This document shows positions 42,012 through 51,207 of a stretch of DNA of 64,000 nt, piece after piece (position 1 is the stretch's first letter; each line of letters begins with the position of its first letter). The translations under genes were made by a program, and so were the position numbers. Source of the stretch: Paenibacillus terricola (GTDB taxonomy: Bacteria; Bacillota; Bacilli; Paenibacillales; Paenibacillaceae). Below the pieces are notes generated by a model, which saw only the letters and a program-made list of their open reading frames with translations, was not told the origin of the DNA and did no database searches. The stretch spans positions 248,001 to 312,000 of the forward strand of contig NZ_JACXZA010000006.1 of assembly GCF_014779765.1 (NCBI RefSeq), written 5' to 3'.

Positions 42012-43103
42012 TCAATACTGTCGGTTGGCCACTTCATCCTTGGCCATCGTCTCGGTGAACACACTCTCCGGCGTCGAGATCCGCTTCGGCAACTGCCGAC
42101 CCTCTGCCAGCTCCTTGACCGCCTGCATCAGAATCGGGCCGAGCAGCGGATTGCACTCGACGATGCAGTTGATTTTGCCAGCGGCCATCATCTCGAAGCC
42201 TGCCTTGGTGCCATCCACCGATATAATAATGATGTCCTTCCCAGGGCGAAGGCCATACTCTTCGATCGCTTCAACCGCACCAAGCGCCATGTCATCATTA
42301 TGCGCATACAGCACCTTGATGTTCGCGCCCTCCTCCTCGAGGAATCGGCGCATCGTCTCCTTGCCCTTCTCGAACGTGAAATCGGCTGCTTCGCTGCGAA
42401 GGAAGACGACATTCGCATTCTTCTTCTCGATCTGGTCGCGGAACCCTTTGCCCCGTTCGATCGATGGGGACGAGCCTTCCGTGCCTCTAAGCTCGACAAG
42501 GCCAACAGGACCGGTCATGCCGCGGATTTTGTCCACGAGATACTTGCCCGCCTTCTGCCCTTCTTCATAGAAGTCCGAGCCAATGAAGGAGACGTACAGC
42601 GACGGATCGCTTACATTCGCATTACGATCCGAGATAATGACGGGGATGCCTGCATCCTTCGCTTCCTTCAGCACCGGCTCCCAGCCTGTCTCGATCACCG
42701 GCGCTATCGCAATCACATCCACCTTGCGCTGGATGAAGGAGCGCACTGCCTCGATCTGCTTCTGCTGCGATTGATCCGCATTGTCGAACAACAGATCAAT
42801 GCCAGCTTCTGAAGCGGCTTCCTTGATCGATCTCGTATTCGCATTCCGCCAGTCGCTCTCCGTACCAAGCTGCGAGAAACCAAGCACGAGCGGCCGCTGC
42901 ACAGCAGGCGGTGTTGCATCCCCCGTCTCCGACAGACCATTCGGCTGCAGCACAGCCGAATCCGAAATAACCCCCCTAGAATCCGTGCTCGTCTTCGGGT
43001 CGCCTGCCTGACAACCAGCCAACACAGGCAGCAGTATAAACAGCGCAATGAGCATCACGAATGGAAAACGCACTTGCAGCGCTGGCACCGCCAAGTGTCG
43101 CAT
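42012..43103 (-). CDS. YtfQ-like sugar-binding lipoprotein, second copy
   Basis: 363 residues. Lipobox LAGC near residue 30, followed by a linker of about 45 residues. The mature part has the YtfQ pattern GFSQLGTESDWRNANTRSI, VDVIAIAPVIETGWEPVL, DAGIPVIISDR and FIVECNPLLGP-like NCIVECNPLLGP. It is strongly similar to the binding protein at 46888-47877. The frame extends to 43166 but ATG at 43103 has AAAGGGGG 7 nt upstream. Last gene of the importer operon; either a second specificity for the same permease or a ligand-sensing partner. Confidence 0.9.
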   Translation of the reverse strand: MRHLAVPALQVRFPFVMLIALFILLPVLAGCQAGDPKTSTDSRGVISDSAVLQPNGLSETGDATPPAVQRPLVLGFSQLGTESDWRNANTRSIKEAASEAGIDLLFDNADQSQQKQIEAVRSFIQRKVDVIAIAPVIETGWEPVLKEAKDAGIPVIISDRNANVSDPSLYVSFIGSDFYEEGQKAGKYLVDKIRGMTGPVGLVELRGTEGSSPSIERGKGFRDQIEKKNANVVFLRSEAADFTFEKGKETMRRFLEEEGANIKVLYAHNDDMALGAVEAIEEYGLRPGKDIIIISVDGTKAGFEMMAAGKINCIVECNPLLGPILMQAVKELAEGRQLPKRISTPESVFTETMAKDEVANRQY

Positions 43104-43205
43104 GTTGAATCCCCCTTTACACTCCAGCGGCGGACGATGCTGGGCACCGTCCGCCGACAAATCCACTGCCTATATCGTTCGCTTCTCTCTCTATTAATTC
43201 CTGCC

Positions 43206-44186
43206 TTACGCCATCTTCTCGACGCTGCCTGTTTTGCGGTCACTGCGCATCGTGAACAACCGCTGCAACACGATGAAAGCAAACAGAAGCACGCCGATAA
43301 TGATACGCGTCCACCATGAGCTGAGCGTACCTTGGAACACGATCAGCGTCTGAATGACACCGTAGATCATCACGCCTGCGAACGTGCCGAATACATAGCC
43401 GACACCACCCGTGAGCAGCGTGCCGCCGATGACAGTAGCCGCGATTGCATCAAGCTCTAGCCCTACCGCATGCAAGCCATAACCAGACAACATGTAGAAC
43501 GTGAATACGACGCCGCCGAGCGCAGAGCAGAAGCCGCTGAACATGTACACCATGATCTTCGTGCGTGCGACTGGCAAACCCATAAGCAGAGCCGACTGCT
43601 CGCTGCCGCCAATCGCATAGGTCGTCCGTCCGAACCGCGTATAGTGCGCAATATAAATGGCGAGTGCAAGCACGACCAATGCGATAATAACGCTTGGCGA
43701 TACGAAATTATCACCGAAACGAATCTTCGTCTGCGCCATATCGGTGTAGAAGCCATTGTTAATCGTAATCGTGTTGATGCTGATCACATAACATAGGCCC
43801 CGCGCGAGAAACATCCCCGCCAGTGTCACAATGAACGGCTGTATTTTGAAATAATGAATGAGCGCCCCCATTGCAGCACCGAACAGCGAACCAACTGCAA
43901 GCACGAACGGAATGACCGCCCATGCCGGCCAACCACCCTGCTGCAGCAAGCCTGCGGACATCATCGTCGTCAGCGCAACCATCGAGCCGACTGACAGGTC
44001 AATGCCGCCAGAGACGATAACGAACGTCATGCCGATCGCCACGATAAGCAAGAACGCATTATCGATCAGCAGATTCAACAACACTTGCATGGAGAAAAAT
44101 CCGGTATAACGGAATGAGCCCATCATGAACATGAGGACGAATAAAGCAATAGTAGCCGCCACCGGCAGATGCTGTCGCTTAAGCAT
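43206..44186 (-). CDS. yjfF: Sugar ABC permease, YjfF-like
   Basis: 326-residue BPD_transp_2 permease with about nine helices. It carries the CUT2 pattern SGGIDLSVGSMVALTTMMSAG near residue 60 and ATVIGGTLLTGGVGYVFGTF near 255. It overlaps the upstream permease gene by 8 bp. With YtfT it should form the channel of a galactofuranose-type importer. Confidence 0.9.
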   Translation of the reverse strand: MLKRQHLPVAATIALFVLMFMMGSFRYTGFFSMQVLLNLLIDNAFLLIVAIGMTFVIVSGGIDLSVGSMVALTTMMSAGLLQQGGWPAWAVIPFVLAVGSLFGAAMGALIHYFKIQPFIVTLAGMFLARGLCYVISINTITINNGFYTDMAQTKIRFGDNFVSPSVIIALVVLALAIYIAHYTRFGRTTYAIGGSEQSALLMGLPVARTKIMVYMFSGFCSALGGVVFTFYMLSGYGLHAVGLELDAIAATVIGGTLLTGGVGYVFGTFAGVMIYGVIQTLIVFQGTLSSWWTRIIIGVLLFAFIVLQRLFTMRSDRKTGSVEKMA

Positions 44187-45267
44187 GACGCGTTACCTCC
44201 CGCTCTGCTGGATAACGCCGCGTTTTCCACCGGCTAATGATCGCTTTACGGAATGACTCGGACTGGATGAGACATACCGCAAGAACGACGACTGCCTTCA
44301 CAACCAGCGTTACCTCCGGTCTTACGCCAACGGAATAGATGGTTGTCGTCAGCGTCTGAATCATCAAGGCGCCAACAATGGTGCCGGTCAGATAGAACCG
44401 TCCACCCGTCAACGAAGTCCCGCCGATTACGACGGCGAGGATGGCATCAAGCTCGATCCATAGACCTGCGTTATTGCCGTCCGCGCTCGCAACGTTGCCG
44501 CTCAGAATCAGTCCTGCAACACCCGCACACAGACCGCAGAACATGTAGACGATGATCATAACCGTCTTCGCCCGAATGCCAGCCAGACGGCTCGCTTCCG
44601 GATTACAGCCAACCGATTCGATGTATAAGCCAAGTGCGGTACGACGGGTCAGCAGCGCCGAGATCGCGAATACGATCGCAACGAGGAAGATCGAGAAAGG
44701 CAGTCCCGCAAGCGAGCCCGCTCCGATATATTGATACGGCGTGCTCGACACCGTAATGATTTGCCCGTCTGTAATAAGCTGCGCGATGCCGCGTCCCGCC
44801 ACCATGAGAATAAGCGTCGCGATAATCGGCTGAATGCCGGTAATGGATACGAGCAGACCGTTCCAAAGGCCAAGCGCAACCGACAGGACAAGCGCCATCA
44901 CAATAGCGTAGAGGACAAGGGATAACGCGTTCTGATCCGAGCCTTTGCTGATCATCTGACATGCAAGCGCACCTGCAATAGCGACCACCGAGCCGACCGA
45001 CAGGTCGATGCCGCGCGTGGCGATAACCGTCGTCATGCCGATTGCGACGAGCATGAGCGGCGCACCGAAGTTCAGAATATCGATTAAGCTGCCATAAAGA
45101 TGTCCTTCCCGTACAACCACTTTGAAGAAAGACGGCGAATAGAACAAATTAAACAACAACAATGCGATCCACAACGCCAGCGGCCAGAACAAATGATGCT
45201 TATAGGCACGGCTCAGCAAGCTGGACTGACTGCCTGACGAATAACGCCCTTTCGAATCCGCGGTCAT
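44179..45267 (-). CDS. ytfT: Sugar ABC permease, YtfT-like
   Basis: 362-residue BPD_transp_2 permease. It has ATRGIDLSVGSVVAIAGALA near residue 85 and AVVIGGTSLTGGRFYLTGTI near 285, as in YtfT. A 4-bp overlap with the ATPase gene. The cytosolic N-terminus of about 30 residues is longer than usual. Confidence 0.9.
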   Translation of the reverse strand: MTADSKGRYSSGSQSSLLSRAYKHHLFWPLALWIALLLFNLFYSPSFFKVVVREGHLYGSLIDILNFGAPLMLVAIGMTTVIATRGIDLSVGSVVAIAGALACQMISKGSDQNALSLVLYAIVMALVLSVALGLWNGLLVSITGIQPIIATLILMVAGRGIAQLITDGQIITVSSTPYQYIGAGSLAGLPFSIFLVAIVFAISALLTRRTALGLYIESVGCNPEASRLAGIRAKTVMIIVYMFCGLCAGVAGLILSGNVASADGNNAGLWIELDAILAVVIGGTSLTGGRFYLTGTIVGALMIQTLTTTIYSVGVRPEVTLVVKAVVVLAVCLIQSESFRKAIISRWKTRRYPAEREVTRHA

Positions 45268-46802
45268 GCTCCTTCACCTCCTGCGATTGCTTTCATGATG
45301 CGCTGCTCATCCATCTCATCCTTGTCGATCTCCTCGACCTTCACCCGATCGCGAAGCACCGCAATGCGGTCACTTACCCGCAGTACTTCCTCGAGCTCGG
45401 ACGATACATAGAGCACCGACATTCCTTCCTCGCGTGACAGCGTCAGCACGAGCCGCTGTATCTCTGCCTTGGCCCCAATGTCAATGCCACGCGTTGGCTC
45501 GTCGAGAATGAGCAGCTTCGGCTGGGTCAGCAGCCATCTGCCGAGAATGACCTTCTGCTGATTGCCGCCGCTCAAATTCTTCACGAGCTGCTCCGGGTTC
45601 GGCGGATGAATATTAAGCGTCCTAATATATTCGTCTGCAATCTCGTTCTGCCGCTTACGCGAAATCGTCTTGAACCAGCCGCGCGTCGCCTGCAGCGCCA
45701 CGACAATGTTCTCGCGAACGGTCAAATCTTCGATAATGCCTTCTGTCTTCCGGTTCTCCGGACAAAAGGCCAAGCCTGCATCGATCGCGCTGCGAGGCGA
45801 ATGAACGCCGCCCTTGCCCGCACCTTCCACCTGCAGCTTGCCTTGATCAGCGCGGTCGGCGCCATACAACAATCTCGCAAGCTCCGTCCGGCCTGAGCCG
45901 AGCAGCCCTGCAAGGCCGACAACTTCTCCGCGGCCGATCGATAGATTGAACGGCTCGATCGCCCCTTTGCGGCCGAGACCGCTTGCTGCTACGATCGCGC
46001 TCTGGGTATCCGATGCGCGCGTTTCGCCTGCCGTCTTCGGCAGCTCGTCTAACATCGTCAGCTCCTTGCCGATCATGCGGGACACAAGCTCCAGTCGAGG
46101 CAGCTCAGACGCCTTATATTCTGCAATTAACTCTCCGCCGCGCAAAATCGTAATCCGATCCGATATCTCGTACACTTGATCGATGAAGTGGGTAACGAAA
46201 AGAATGGCCATTCCTTCTCCGCGAAGCTTGCGCACAACTTCGAACAGTCTGGCCACCTCGCCGCGATCCAAGCTGGAAGTAGGCTCGTCAAGAATGAGCA
46301 CTCTCGCTTGGATATCAATCGCTCTCGCGATAGCGACCAACTGTTGAATCGCGACCGGATACTCACTGAGCGGCAGCGTCACATCGACGCGAAGATGGAG
46401 CCGCTCTTCGAGCAGCTGTGAGGCGCGGCGGTTCATTTCCTTCCACTGGATTCGGCCGAAGCGGCGCGGCTCGCGGCCGATATAAATATTTTCCGCGACG
46501 GACAAGTTCGGACATAGATTAACCTCTTGATACACAGTGCTAATGCCTGCAGCCTGGGCCTCTTGCGGACTGTGCACGACGAGCCGTTTCCCTTCCATCT
46601 CAACCATGCCTTCGTCGATCGAATAGACGCCCGTCAATACCTTAATAAGAGTCGACTTGCCTGCTCCATTCTCCCCCATGAGCGCGTGTACTTCCCCGGG
46701 AAATAATCGAAAATCGACGCCAGACAACGCTCGCACACCGGGGAACCGTTTATGGATGCCTGTCAGCTTCAGGACAGGCTCTGTCACCGATTGTTGTGCC
46801 AT
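45264..46802 (-). CDS. ytfR: Sugar ABC ATP-binding protein, YtfR-like
   Basis: 512 residues with two ABC cassettes, the CUT2 arrangement. First half: Walker A GENGAGKST near residue 43, and LDEPTSSLDRGEV. Second half: degenerate Walker A region GLLGSGRTEL near 290, signature NLSGGNQQKV near 400 and LILDEPTRGIDIGA. GAGGAGG lies 7-10 nt before the ATG at 46802; a frame start at 46826 lacks a site. It energises the YtfT/YjfF channel. Confidence 0.93.
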   Translation of the reverse strand: MAQQSVTEPVLKLTGIHKRFPGVRALSGVDFRLFPGEVHALMGENGAGKSTLIKVLTGVYSIDEGMVEMEGKRLVVHSPQEAQAAGISTVYQEVNLCPNLSVAENIYIGREPRRFGRIQWKEMNRRASQLLEERLHLRVDVTLPLSEYPVAIQQLVAIARAIDIQARVLILDEPTSSLDRGEVARLFEVVRKLRGEGMAILFVTHFIDQVYEISDRITILRGGELIAEYKASELPRLELVSRMIGKELTMLDELPKTAGETRASDTQSAIVAASGLGRKGAIEPFNLSIGRGEVVGLAGLLGSGRTELARLLYGADRADQGKLQVEGAGKGGVHSPRSAIDAGLAFCPENRKTEGIIEDLTVRENIVVALQATRGWFKTISRKRQNEIADEYIRTLNIHPPNPEQLVKNLSGGNQQKVILGRWLLTQPKLLILDEPTRGIDIGAKAEIQRLVLTLSREEGMSVLYVSSELEEVLRVSDRIAVLRDRVKVEEIDKDEMDEQRIMKAIAGGEGA

Positions 46803-46887
46803 TCCTGTTCCTCCTCTCTGCCGCAAGCAAAAACCGCTTCGTCCGATAAATCGTACCGAAGCGGCTTTCGCAAGTGGCTGTTAGCGA

Positions 46888-47877
46888 TTAATATTTGCGG
46901 TCAGGCAGCGCTGCCTTCGCTTCTTCGGATGTGAACGTGCCTTCCTTCGTTACGATCCGTTTCTCGAGCGTTTTGCCGGCAACAACGTCACGTACAGCGT
47001 CCATCAACTGTGGTCCGAGGAGCGGATTGCACTCGACGATGAAGTTGATTTTGCCTTCGCTTGCAGCTTGAACGCCATCGTGAACAGCGTCGACGGAAAT
47101 GATTTTGATATCAATGCCAGGCTTCAGACCTGCTGCTTCGATCGCTTGGATCGCGCCAAGCGCCATGTCGTCATTGTGAGCGTACAGTACGTCGATCTTC
47201 GGATTTGCTTTCAAGAACGCCTGCATAACTTCTTTACCTTTAGCACGCGTGAAGTCGCCCGTCTGGGAAGCGATGATTTTCAGATGGGAGTTGCCTTTGA
47301 TCGCATCTTCGAAGCCTGCTTTGCGGTCGATTGCCGGAGCGGAGCCTGTCGTTCCTTGCAGCTCGACGATGTTTACGTCAGCCGATGCGTCTTTATATTG
47401 GTCAGCCAGCCATTGGCCTGCTTTCTTGCCTTCTTCGACGAAGTCGGAGCCGATGAACGTGACGTACAGCGATTCGTCCTTCGAGTCAACCGCACGGTCC
47501 GTCAGGATGACCGGAATGCCAGCGTCCTTCGCTTCTTTCAATACCGTATCCCAACCGGATTCAACGACTGGCGAGAATGCGATAACGTCAACCTTTTGCT
47601 GAATGAACGTACGAATGGCCTTGATTTGGTTCTCTTGCTTCTGCTGCGCGTCGGAGAATTTCAGATCGAAGCCCGCTTCTGCAGCCGAATCTTTAATCGA
47701 GTTCGTGTTCGCCGTACGCCAGCCGCTCTCCGCGCCTACCTGTGCGAAGCCTAGCGAGATGTCGCTTGCGCTCCCTGACGTTTTCTTGTCATCGCTCTTG
47801 CCGCAAGCCGTGGCAACCAGCATGAGCAGTGTCAGTGTGAGCAGTCCCCACATTTTGGTTCTTCTCTTCACGTTCAA
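46888..47877 (-). CDS. ytfQ: Galactofuranose-type sugar-binding lipoprotein, YtfQ-like
   Basis: 329 residues. Lipobox VATAC near residue 25; mature part GFAQVGAESGWRTANTNSI, QQKQENQIKAIRTFIQQKVD, SPVVESGWDTVLKEAKDAG and FIVECNPLLGP match E. coli YtfQ closely. First gene of the operon, 85 bp ahead of the ATPase gene, a common spacing for higher expression of the binding protein. Galactofuranose or a related sugar is the likely ligand by homology. Confidence 0.92.
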   Translation of the reverse strand: MNVKRRTKMWGLLTLTLLMLVATACGKSDDKKTSGSASDISLGFAQVGAESGWRTANTNSIKDSAAEAGFDLKFSDAQQKQENQIKAIRTFIQQKVDVIAFSPVVESGWDTVLKEAKDAGIPVILTDRAVDSKDESLYVTFIGSDFVEEGKKAGQWLADQYKDASADVNIVELQGTTGSAPAIDRKAGFEDAIKGNSHLKIIASQTGDFTRAKGKEVMQAFLKANPKIDVLYAHNDDMALGAIQAIEAAGLKPGIDIKIISVDAVHDGVQAASEGKINFIVECNPLLGPQLMDAVRDVVAGKTLEKRIVTKEGTFTSEEAKAALPDRKY

Positions 47878-47916
47878 ATCCCCCTTAATAATCGGTCACC
47901 TAATTGGTGTGAGCTC

Positions 47917-47933
47917 ATTATAGAACGCTTACA
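47917..47933 (-). promoter_or_regulatory. Promoter -10 with overlapping cre-like site of the ytfQ operon
   Basis: TATAAT (47922-47917) is overlapped by TGTAAGCGTTCTAT (47933-47920), which matches TGWAANCGNTNWCA at 12 of 14 positions. This places CcpA over the -10 region 43 bp from the ytfQ start. The remaining 250 bp to 48179 contain the divergent kinase promoter and no gene. Confidence 0.45.
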
Positions 47934-48179
47934 TCACGCGATTATATGGGGATTCACGCGAGTTTCGTTCGTTTTTTTATGGAGTTGTGCGGACGTCCCC
48001 GAGCTGAAAAACTGATTATTTTGTGCAATAAGCTGATTTTCTTGTTCGAACTTCGGGTCAACGGGGGCGAATGGGGGATTTTTTGTGTTTTTAGGCGAAA
48101 ATGATTGCGTTTACAGTCTATTGCATACCCAAATTTGTTATCATTAGGCTGATCCATAACAGAAGGGACGACACCATCT

Positions 48180-50012
48180 ATGAAGCTGATCCGATGGCGA
48201 TGGTCCAGTCTTCGCGCGAAGCTGCTCGTCATGTTCGTTCTGATCTCGTCGGTTCCGATGATTGCGGTCGGCCTCGTCTCTTATCAGAAATCGTTCGCGA
48301 CCATATCGGGCCACGGCAAAGCGTCCGCTCTGCTCGAAGCCGATCGGCTCGCGCGGGATATTGACGGCCTGTTCCGAGATACAGGCAAGCTGCTCGAACT
48401 GGAGGAAAACCCGCAGGTGCTGCGCTTCCTCTTCACCCAGAGCGATACATACGAGGATGCCAAAGCGATATTGCGCACGTTCGAGCTGTACCGTGAAACA
48501 TACAAATATGAAGATGTATTAAACATATCCATGGTCAATCTGTATGGGCGGGGCATCAGCGAACGCCGAGGCGTGTTCCAATTGGAGCGCAATCCGCTGC
48601 GCAACCCGCATTTCGTCAAGCTGCTGAGCGAGCCGGATCTGGTGCTGAACGTCCCCCCTTCCGAAGCATTGTCGCTCGATCGGGTCGACGGCTTCCAATA
48701 TGAAGGACGCAACGTGATCTCCATTATGGCGACGATTAAACAGCGCATTACGAAGGAAGTAATCGGCTTCATCGTTATCGATCTGGACGACAGCATCGTC
48801 CGCCAGTTCTGCGATGACAGTCTGATCGGCAAGACCGGTTACTTCTATGTCGCGAGTTCGGGAGGCAGTCCCATCTTCATGCCTTCCGCGGTCAAGCCGG
48901 ATGCCCTTCCATTCCAGCCTGCTGATCTCGGTCCGCGGCTCGCCGCCGATCGTGAGGGCTTCGTCGAGCGTTCCGTAGGCAAGCCCTTATTCGTTATGTA
49001 TTCCACCTCGCAGCTGACCGGCTGGAAGATCGTTGGCCTCGTCCCGCTGCAAGAGCTTATGAGAGACGCCGATGAAATTCGGCAGCTTATCATTCTTAGC
49101 GTCACGCTCAGTCTAGCCTTTACGATTTCGTTGTACTTCTTCGTGACGACACGTCTCACCCGCCCTGTCCAAGTGCTCATGAACAAAATGCGCCAAGCGG
49201 CAGGCGGTTATCTCGAAGCGAAGGTGAAGCCGACCGGGTCCGACGAAATCGCAGACCTCGGCAACAGCTTCAACATTATGCTTGGCAAAATCCGCGAGCT
49301 GCTCGATCAGAGCATCAAGGAGCGCGAGAACATTCAGAAGGCGGAGCTCCGCGCGCTCCAGGCGCAGATCAACCCGCACTTCTTGTACAACACGCTCGAT
49401 TCGATCATCTGGATGGCCGAGGCTGGCAAGAACGAGCAGGTTATCCGGCTGGTGCAGGCGCTGGCCCGCTTCTTCCGAATAGGCTTGAACAGAGGGATGG
49501 AATGGGTGACGCTGAAGGAGGAACTAGAGCACGTACGCAGCTATCTCGTTATCCAACAGATGCGGTACCGCGATATTCTCGACTATGAAATTGTGGTGCC
49601 GGACTCTCTATTGCATATTCATCTGCTCAAAATGACGCTCCAACCGCTCGTCGAGAACGCGCTCTATCACGGTATCAAAAACAAGCGCGGACGCGGCATG
49701 ATCACGATCGCCGCAAACGTGGATACAAGCGGCAGCTTGCTGCTGGCCGTCGAGGACGACGGCATCGGCATGACCGAGCAGCGGCTCTTGGAACTTCGCG
49801 AGCTGCTGTCGAAGGGTCGTCTGCCGGAGAAAACCGGCGACGAAGTGTCGGGAGGCTTCGGCCTCCACAATGTGCATCAGCGCATCCGGCTGTACTATGG
49901 CGAAGCTTATGGCGTTGAGCTGTACAGCGAGACGCAGGCCGGCACGCGTGTCATCTTAAAGATTCCGCACCGCATGGGAGGGGCAATCTATGAAAAAAGT
50001 GATGCTGGTTGA
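48180..50012 (+). CDS. YesM-type sensor histidine kinase
   Basis: 610 residues. Membrane helices near 15-34 and 300-322 flank an extracellular Cache-like domain of about 265 residues. HAMP follows, then the kinase motif LQAQINPHFLYNTLDSIIWM near residue 400 (His in NPHFLYNTL), N-box VENALYHGIKN and G1 DDGIGM. AAGGGA upstream of the ATG is a weak, distant ribosome binding site. Divergent from the YtfQ-type importer and overlapping the response regulator by 23 bp. Confidence 0.94.
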   Translation: MKLIRWRWSSLRAKLLVMFVLISSVPMIAVGLVSYQKSFATISGHGKASALLEADRLARDIDGLFRDTGKLLELEENPQVLRFLFTQSDTYEDAKAILRTFELYRETYKYEDVLNISMVNLYGRGISERRGVFQLERNPLRNPHFVKLLSEPDLVLNVPPSEALSLDRVDGFQYEGRNVISIMATIKQRITKEVIGFIVIDLDDSIVRQFCDDSLIGKTGYFYVASSGGSPIFMPSAVKPDALPFQPADLGPRLAADREGFVERSVGKPLFVMYSTSQLTGWKIVGLVPLQELMRDADEIRQLIILSVTLSLAFTISLYFFVTTRLTRPVQVLMNKMRQAAGGYLEAKVKPTGSDEIADLGNSFNIMLGKIRELLDQSIKERENIQKAELRALQAQINPHFLYNTLDSIIWMAEAGKNEQVIRLVQALARFFRIGLNRGMEWVTLKEELEHVRSYLVIQQMRYRDILDYEIVVPDSLLHIHLLKMTLQPLVENALYHGIKNKRGRGMITIAANVDTSGSLLLAVEDDGIGMTEQRLLELRELLSKGRLPEKTGDEVSGGFGLHNVHQRIRLYYGEAYGVELYSETQAGTRVILKIPHRMGGAIYEKSDAG

Positions 50013-51207
50013 CGACGAAATATTGATTCGCGAGAATATCCGCGACTGCATTCCGTGGACGCAGGAAGGGTTCGCTTATTGCGGAGATGCACCGGACGGC
50101 GAAGTGGCGTTGCCTCTTATCGATCAGCATGTACCGGACATCCTCATTACCGATATTAAGATGCCATTCATGAATGGACTGGAATTAAGCCGAATCGTGC
50201 GGGATAAGTATCCCGAGATGAAGATCATCATCTTGAGCGGTCATGACGAGTTCGAATATGCGCGCGAGGCGCTTCGTCTCGGTGTCGAGGATTACTGCCT
50301 GAAGCCGGTCAGCGCCGCTGACATCGTGAAGCTGCTGCAGGAGGTTAGCTGCAAGATCGACCGCCAGCGCCAAGATCGCGAGCGGTTGGAGAAGCTTGCG
50401 AATCGGCTCGCATCGCAGCGCGATGTCGTTGGCCCGGCTGGTGGTGGCGAGCGTCTGGCCATTACTGGACATGGGGTTGATGGGATGGGCGTGAGCGTCG
50501 GGTTCGATGCAACGGGGGCAGCTCCCTCACACGTGCATCTGGATCGCCAACGATTCGTCTCTTTCCTGAAGGTCGGCGTTCAGGCGGAGGCGGACTTGTA
50601 CATCCGCGGCTACCTCTCCCCGCTTCGCGGCATCGACTGGTCGGCGGCAAGCTATGGGCGTTATGCATTAAACGATCTGACGGTCGAGTGCTGGCAGGCT
50701 GCGCGCGAGCTGCTCCGAAGCCCAGAGCTGACGGCCGAGGAGAACCAACGGTTCACGCAGGCATTGGCGACGGTGCGGTCGACGGACGATGCCGTGCAAT
50801 ATTTGCTGCTTGTGGCGGAGCAGTTCTGGACATGGCGCGCGCAGGCGGCGGGTCGTTACAGCGACCAACTGCGAGACGTTAAGGCATTCATTGATTCGCA
50901 CATTGGCGACGATAAGCTGTCGCTCCAGGATGCGGCGGCGCATGTGCGAATGAGCCCTTCGCATCTCAGCAAAGTGTTCGCGCAGGAAACGGGAGAAACG
51001 TTCATCGAGTATGTCATGCAGATGCGCATCCGCAAAGCGATGGAGCTGCTGCTGGCGACGAACGATAAGACGTACGAGGTTGCATTCAAGGTCGGTTATA
51101 ACGATGCCCACTATTTCTCCAATGTGTTCCGCAAGGCAACCGGCATGACGCCGCGCGATTTTCGCAAGAGAAGCGTGACGGGGCGTGAGCAGCATGTTGA
51201 TCGATAG
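49990..51207 (+). CDS. YesN-type response regulator with AraC DNA-binding domain
   Basis: 405 residues, shorter than usual for the class. Receiver 1-120 with VDDE, phospho-acceptor Asp in DILITDIKMPFMNG near 55 and Lys in VEDYCLKPV. A linker of about 180 residues, then two AraC helix-turn-helices (DAAAHVRMSPSHLSKVFAQE and EVAFKVGYNDAHYFSNVFRK). GGGAGGGG lies 6 nt before the ATG, inside the end of the kinase gene. It should control the importer operon and this operon. Confidence 0.94.
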   Translation: MKKVMLVDDEILIRENIRDCIPWTQEGFAYCGDAPDGEVALPLIDQHVPDILITDIKMPFMNGLELSRIVRDKYPEMKIIILSGHDEFEYAREALRLGVEDYCLKPVSAADIVKLLQEVSCKIDRQRQDRERLEKLANRLASQRDVVGPAGGGERLAITGHGVDGMGVSVGFDATGAAPSHVHLDRQRFVSFLKVGVQAEADLYIRGYLSPLRGIDWSAASYGRYALNDLTVECWQAARELLRSPELTAEENQRFTQALATVRSTDDAVQYLLLVAEQFWTWRAQAAGRYSDQLRDVKAFIDSHIGDDKLSLQDAAAHVRMSPSHLSKVFAQETGETFIEYVMQMRIRKAMELLLATNDKTYEVAFKVGYNDAHYFSNVFRKATGMTPRDFRKRSVTGREQHVDR

